Below, one piece after another: positions 5,202 through 6,498 of a stretch of 6,498 nucleotides of DNA (position 1 is its first letter; every line of letters starts with the position of its first letter). Position numbers and translations under genes: made by a program. A model generated the notes under the pieces. That model saw nothing but the letters and a program-made list of their open reading frames with translations. It ran no database searches and was not told the DNA's origin. Source of the DNA: Micromonosporaceae bacterium (GTDB taxonomy: Bacteria; Actinomycetota; Actinomycetes; Mycobacteriales; Micromonosporaceae); the NCBI GenBank assembly GCA_019690055.1, contig JADGGF010000262.1:1-6498 (forward strand). Reading direction: 5' to 3'.

Positions 5202-5681
5202 GTGACCAGGTGGCTCACTGACGAGGAGCAGCGGGCGTGGCGCCAGCTCGCGGCCGTGACCATGCTGCTGCCCGCGGCGCTGGAGTCCCAGCTCCAGCGC
5301 GACGCCGGCCTCACCCACTTCGCCTACTGGGTGCTGGCGATGCTCTCCGAGGCGCCGGCTCGAGCCCGGCGCATGAGCGAGCTCGCCGCCCTGGCCCACG
5401 GTTCCCAGTCCCGTCTGTCCCACCTGGTGTCCCGGCTGGAGGAGCGCGGCTGGGTGCGCCGGGAACGCGCGGACGACGACGGTCGGGGTCAGGTCGCCGT
5501 GCTGACCGACGCCGGCTACGACGTCGTCGTGGCGGCCGCGCCCGGGCACGTCGAGGAGGTGCGACGCCTGGTCTTCGACGCGCTGACCCCGGACCAGGTC
5601 CAAGCCCTGCACGACATCTGCGCCGCGATCGTCGCCCGCCTCGCGCCGTCACCGGAGTCGCCGAAGTCGGCCGCCTCCTAG
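5202..5681 (+). CDS. MarR-family transcriptional regulator
   Basis: A 159-residue winged helix-turn-helix regulator, expected to bind DNA as a dimer. An N-terminal dimerisation helix (about 5-34) is followed by the core. The recognition part is MSELAALAHGSQSRLSHLVSRLEERGW (within 58-84), where SQSRLSHLV is the probable recognition helix. The wing RRERADDDGRGQVAVLTDAG (86-105) holds the family's D-x-R followed by LT-x-G signature. A C-terminal helix (about 128-148) completes the dimer interface. The GTG at 5202 is chosen over the upstream ATG at 5169 because the family begins at this point (TRWLTDEEQRAW) and a -10 box stands seven bases before it. The only cysteine is C140 near the end, so the N-terminal redox cysteine of OhrR-type peroxide sensors is missing. 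The inducer is unknown. Its target could be itself or genes to the right; control of the peroxidase upstream is not supported by a shared site. Confidence 0.94.
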   Translation: MTRWLTDEEQRAWRQLAAVTMLLPAALESQLQRDAGLTHFAYWVLAMLSEAPARARRMSELAALAHGSQSRLSHLVSRLEERGWVRRERADDDGRGQVAVLTDAGYDVVVAAAPGHVEEVRRLVFDALTPDQVQALHDICAAIVARLAPSPESPKSAAS

Positions 5682-5713
5682 GCGTACCGCCGCCCGTCGA
5701 ACCCTCATCCCGG

Positions 5714-5851
5714 GTGCAGGTCCAGACGCCAGATGGGGCGTGGCTACACGTTGAGCCTCATCATATGCTGGATGTCGCTATGGCGCTTTCCTACGACCGG
5801 CCGCGTTGGGTGCCAGTCACGTTCGACTGGACCCACCTACCCGGCACGTGA
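5714..5851 (+). CDS. Small protein-like reading frame, possible gene fragment
   Basis: A 45-codon frame starting at a GTG and ending TGA, in a different frame from the lipoprotein ORF it overlaps. Its product contains HVEPHHMLDVAMAL followed by DRPRWVPVTFDWTHLPGT, which reads like genuine protein with a Trp-rich beta-strand end rather than random translation of GC-rich DNA. No ribosome site or promoter is evident before the GTG, and I recognise no family. About 13 of 45 codons end in A or T, clearly more than in the neighbouring MarR gene. It may be a short independent gene, or the tail of a larger gene whose front part has been lost. Low confidence that it is expressed. Confidence 0.3.
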   Translation: MQVQTPDGAWLHVEPHHMLDVAMALSYDRPRWVPVTFDWTHLPGT

Positions 5852-6353
5852 CCGTAGCCGGCGATGGACCCCGGACGTTCGACGGGCATATCACCGGATC
5901 GTGATTCTTGCCCTCATCGCGTCAGCCGCACTCAGTGGCTGCGGCCGCGGGGATCCGGATCCCGGAGGCCGCATCCTCACCGCCTTGACGTCCGTTGAGG
6001 TGGCGCTGCCGGAGGATGCGACGGCGGTGAACCGCCAATTTCTGGAGCCTCACTGGGACTCATGCGACGCTTTCCCGGGGACTGAGGGCTGGAGTGACGT
6101 CATGGTTCTCATCGACTTCCAGACTGACCTGGCGCCCGAAGCGCTCGGCGCAAAAGCCGGACCGGCGCTGGAGGCTGCCGGCTGGGTCGACGACGGTGTC
6201 GTGCCGACGCCGCACGGGCCGAGCTGGCGATGGACTCGGACACTGGACGACGGAACGGTGGCTCACGCCAGCCTGTCGTCCGGCATGCTCGCCGGAACAT
6301 GGAACCTCGCAGCCATAGCGCCGCCGCACGGGCGACGAGCAAGCGGCTGCTGA
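5772..6353 (+). CDS. Putative secreted lipoprotein of unknown function, start uncertain
   Basis: The part encoded from about 5877 onward is convincing: a basic n-region (RRAYHR), a hydrophobic segment (IVILALIASAA) and the lipobox LSGC, whose cysteine would be lipidated and anchor the protein outside the cytoplasmic membrane. The mature part (about 137 residues) contains LPEDATAVNRQFLEPHWDSC, then GTEGWSDVMVLIDF and AGPALEAAGW. This resembles small actinobacterial lipoproteins of unknown function as I remember them; two Cys (in WDSC and the last residue) remain in the mature chain. The start is a problem. GTG 5901 would remove the basic n-region, and ATG 5772 (used here) or ATG 5733 adds about 35-50 residues of poor-looking sequence overlapping another frame. 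Codon 5877 is GTT, exactly where a GTG start would fit. The gene may use 5772, or may have lost its start. Third positions are less GC-biased than in the other genes. Confidence 0.6.
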   Translation: MSLWRFPTTGRVGCQSRSTGPTYPARDRSRRWTPDVRRAYHRIVILALIASAALSGCGRGDPDPGGRILTALTSVEVALPEDATAVNRQFLEPHWDSCDAFPGTEGWSDVMVLIDFQTDLAPEALGAKAGPALEAAGWVDDGVVPTPHGPSWRWTRTLDDGTVAHASLSSGMLAGTWNLAAIAPPHGRRASGC

Positions 6354-6362
6354 GGCGGGCGA

Positions 6363-6431
6363 GTGGTGGTCGGCCGGCCGGGGGCCACCACACAGGGGAC
6401 CCTAGGTGGCTGGTGGCTTTCGGGTGTCCTG
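6363..6431 (+). terminator. Two consecutive hairpins after the lipoprotein ORF
   Basis: Hairpin one pairs GTGGTGGTC (6363-6371) with 6383-6391 (seven Watson-Crick pairs, then T-G and C-G) around an 11-base loop; it begins nine bases after the lipoprotein stop. Hairpin two pairs CAGGGGACCC (6393-6402) with GGGTGTCCTG (6422-6431), one mismatch in ten, around a 19-base loop. No T-tract follows. Position and stability suggest transcription termination. Confidence 0.5.
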
Positions 6432-6498
6432 GGATGGCCGTTGCGGTCTCGGGGTCCTGGGGCGCGAGCCGGCGGGCTGTGAGGGCCGTGGACGTGCC
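6432..6498. other. Right-end non-coding stretch
   Basis: The last bases are GC-rich, with no start codon preceded by a ribosome site and no clear coding character on either strand. The window simply ends here, so any next gene lies outside it. Confidence 0.4.

Noticed and set aside
5202..5681. MarR protein as an OhrR-type peroxide sensor for the neighbouring peroxidase
   Set aside because: The N-terminal reactive cysteine of OhrR is absent, the only cysteine is near the C-terminus, and no shared operator with the peroxidase promoter is visible.
6060..6393. - strand open frames opposite the lipoprotein
   Set aside because: Arg-rich translations with no start signals; the + strand frame has a recognisable signal peptide, lipobox and conserved-looking core.

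Overview
This 6.5 kb window is very GC-rich. Its main genes have GC-dominated third codon positions, GTG starts are common, and several genes look leaderless. Together with the protein families present, this points to an actinomycete; Micromonosporaceae is my best guess, but only a guess. No rRNA, tRNA, CRISPR array, insertion sequence or phage gene is visible.

Left half (63-3502): a homogentisate (tyrosine/phenylalanine) catabolic locus arranged as a divergent pair of transcripts. On the + strand is homogentisate 1,2-dioxygenase (hmgA, 2264-3502). On the - strand are a 286-residue protein of unknown function (1286-2146) and fumarylacetoacetase (fahA, 63-1289). The last two overlap by four bases (ATGA), so they are probably translationally coupled. 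The 117-bp divergent intergenic region carries a perfect 17-bp palindrome (2182-2198), a good candidate operator for a pathway regulator not encoded here. HmgA opens homogentisate to maleylacetoacetate and FahA cleaves fumarylacetoacetate. The connecting isomerase is not recognisable. The unknown protein locked between the two known steps is the most interesting object in the window.

Middle (3503-5015): hmgA converges on an unrecognised 201-residue gene (3567-4172, -) across a 64-bp gap containing two strong hairpins. That gene is divergent from a cysteine-type glutathione-peroxidase-family thiol peroxidase (4290-5015, +). The peroxidase has an unusual C-terminal extension of about 80 residues, rich in Pro/Ala/Glu and Trp, ending in an Arg/Trp tail. 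Its GTG start sits seven bases after a -10 hexamer, a textbook leaderless promoter.

Right part (5016-6498): five degenerate copies of a roughly 20-bp repeat fill the gap before a MarR-family regulator (5202-5681, +), which also appears leaderless. Beyond it, base usage loosens. A 45-codon protein-like reading frame (5714-5851) precedes or overlaps the start of a putative secreted lipoprotein (ORF to 6353) that has a clear lipobox but no convincing start codon. Two hairpins follow (6363-6431) and the window ends without a further gene.
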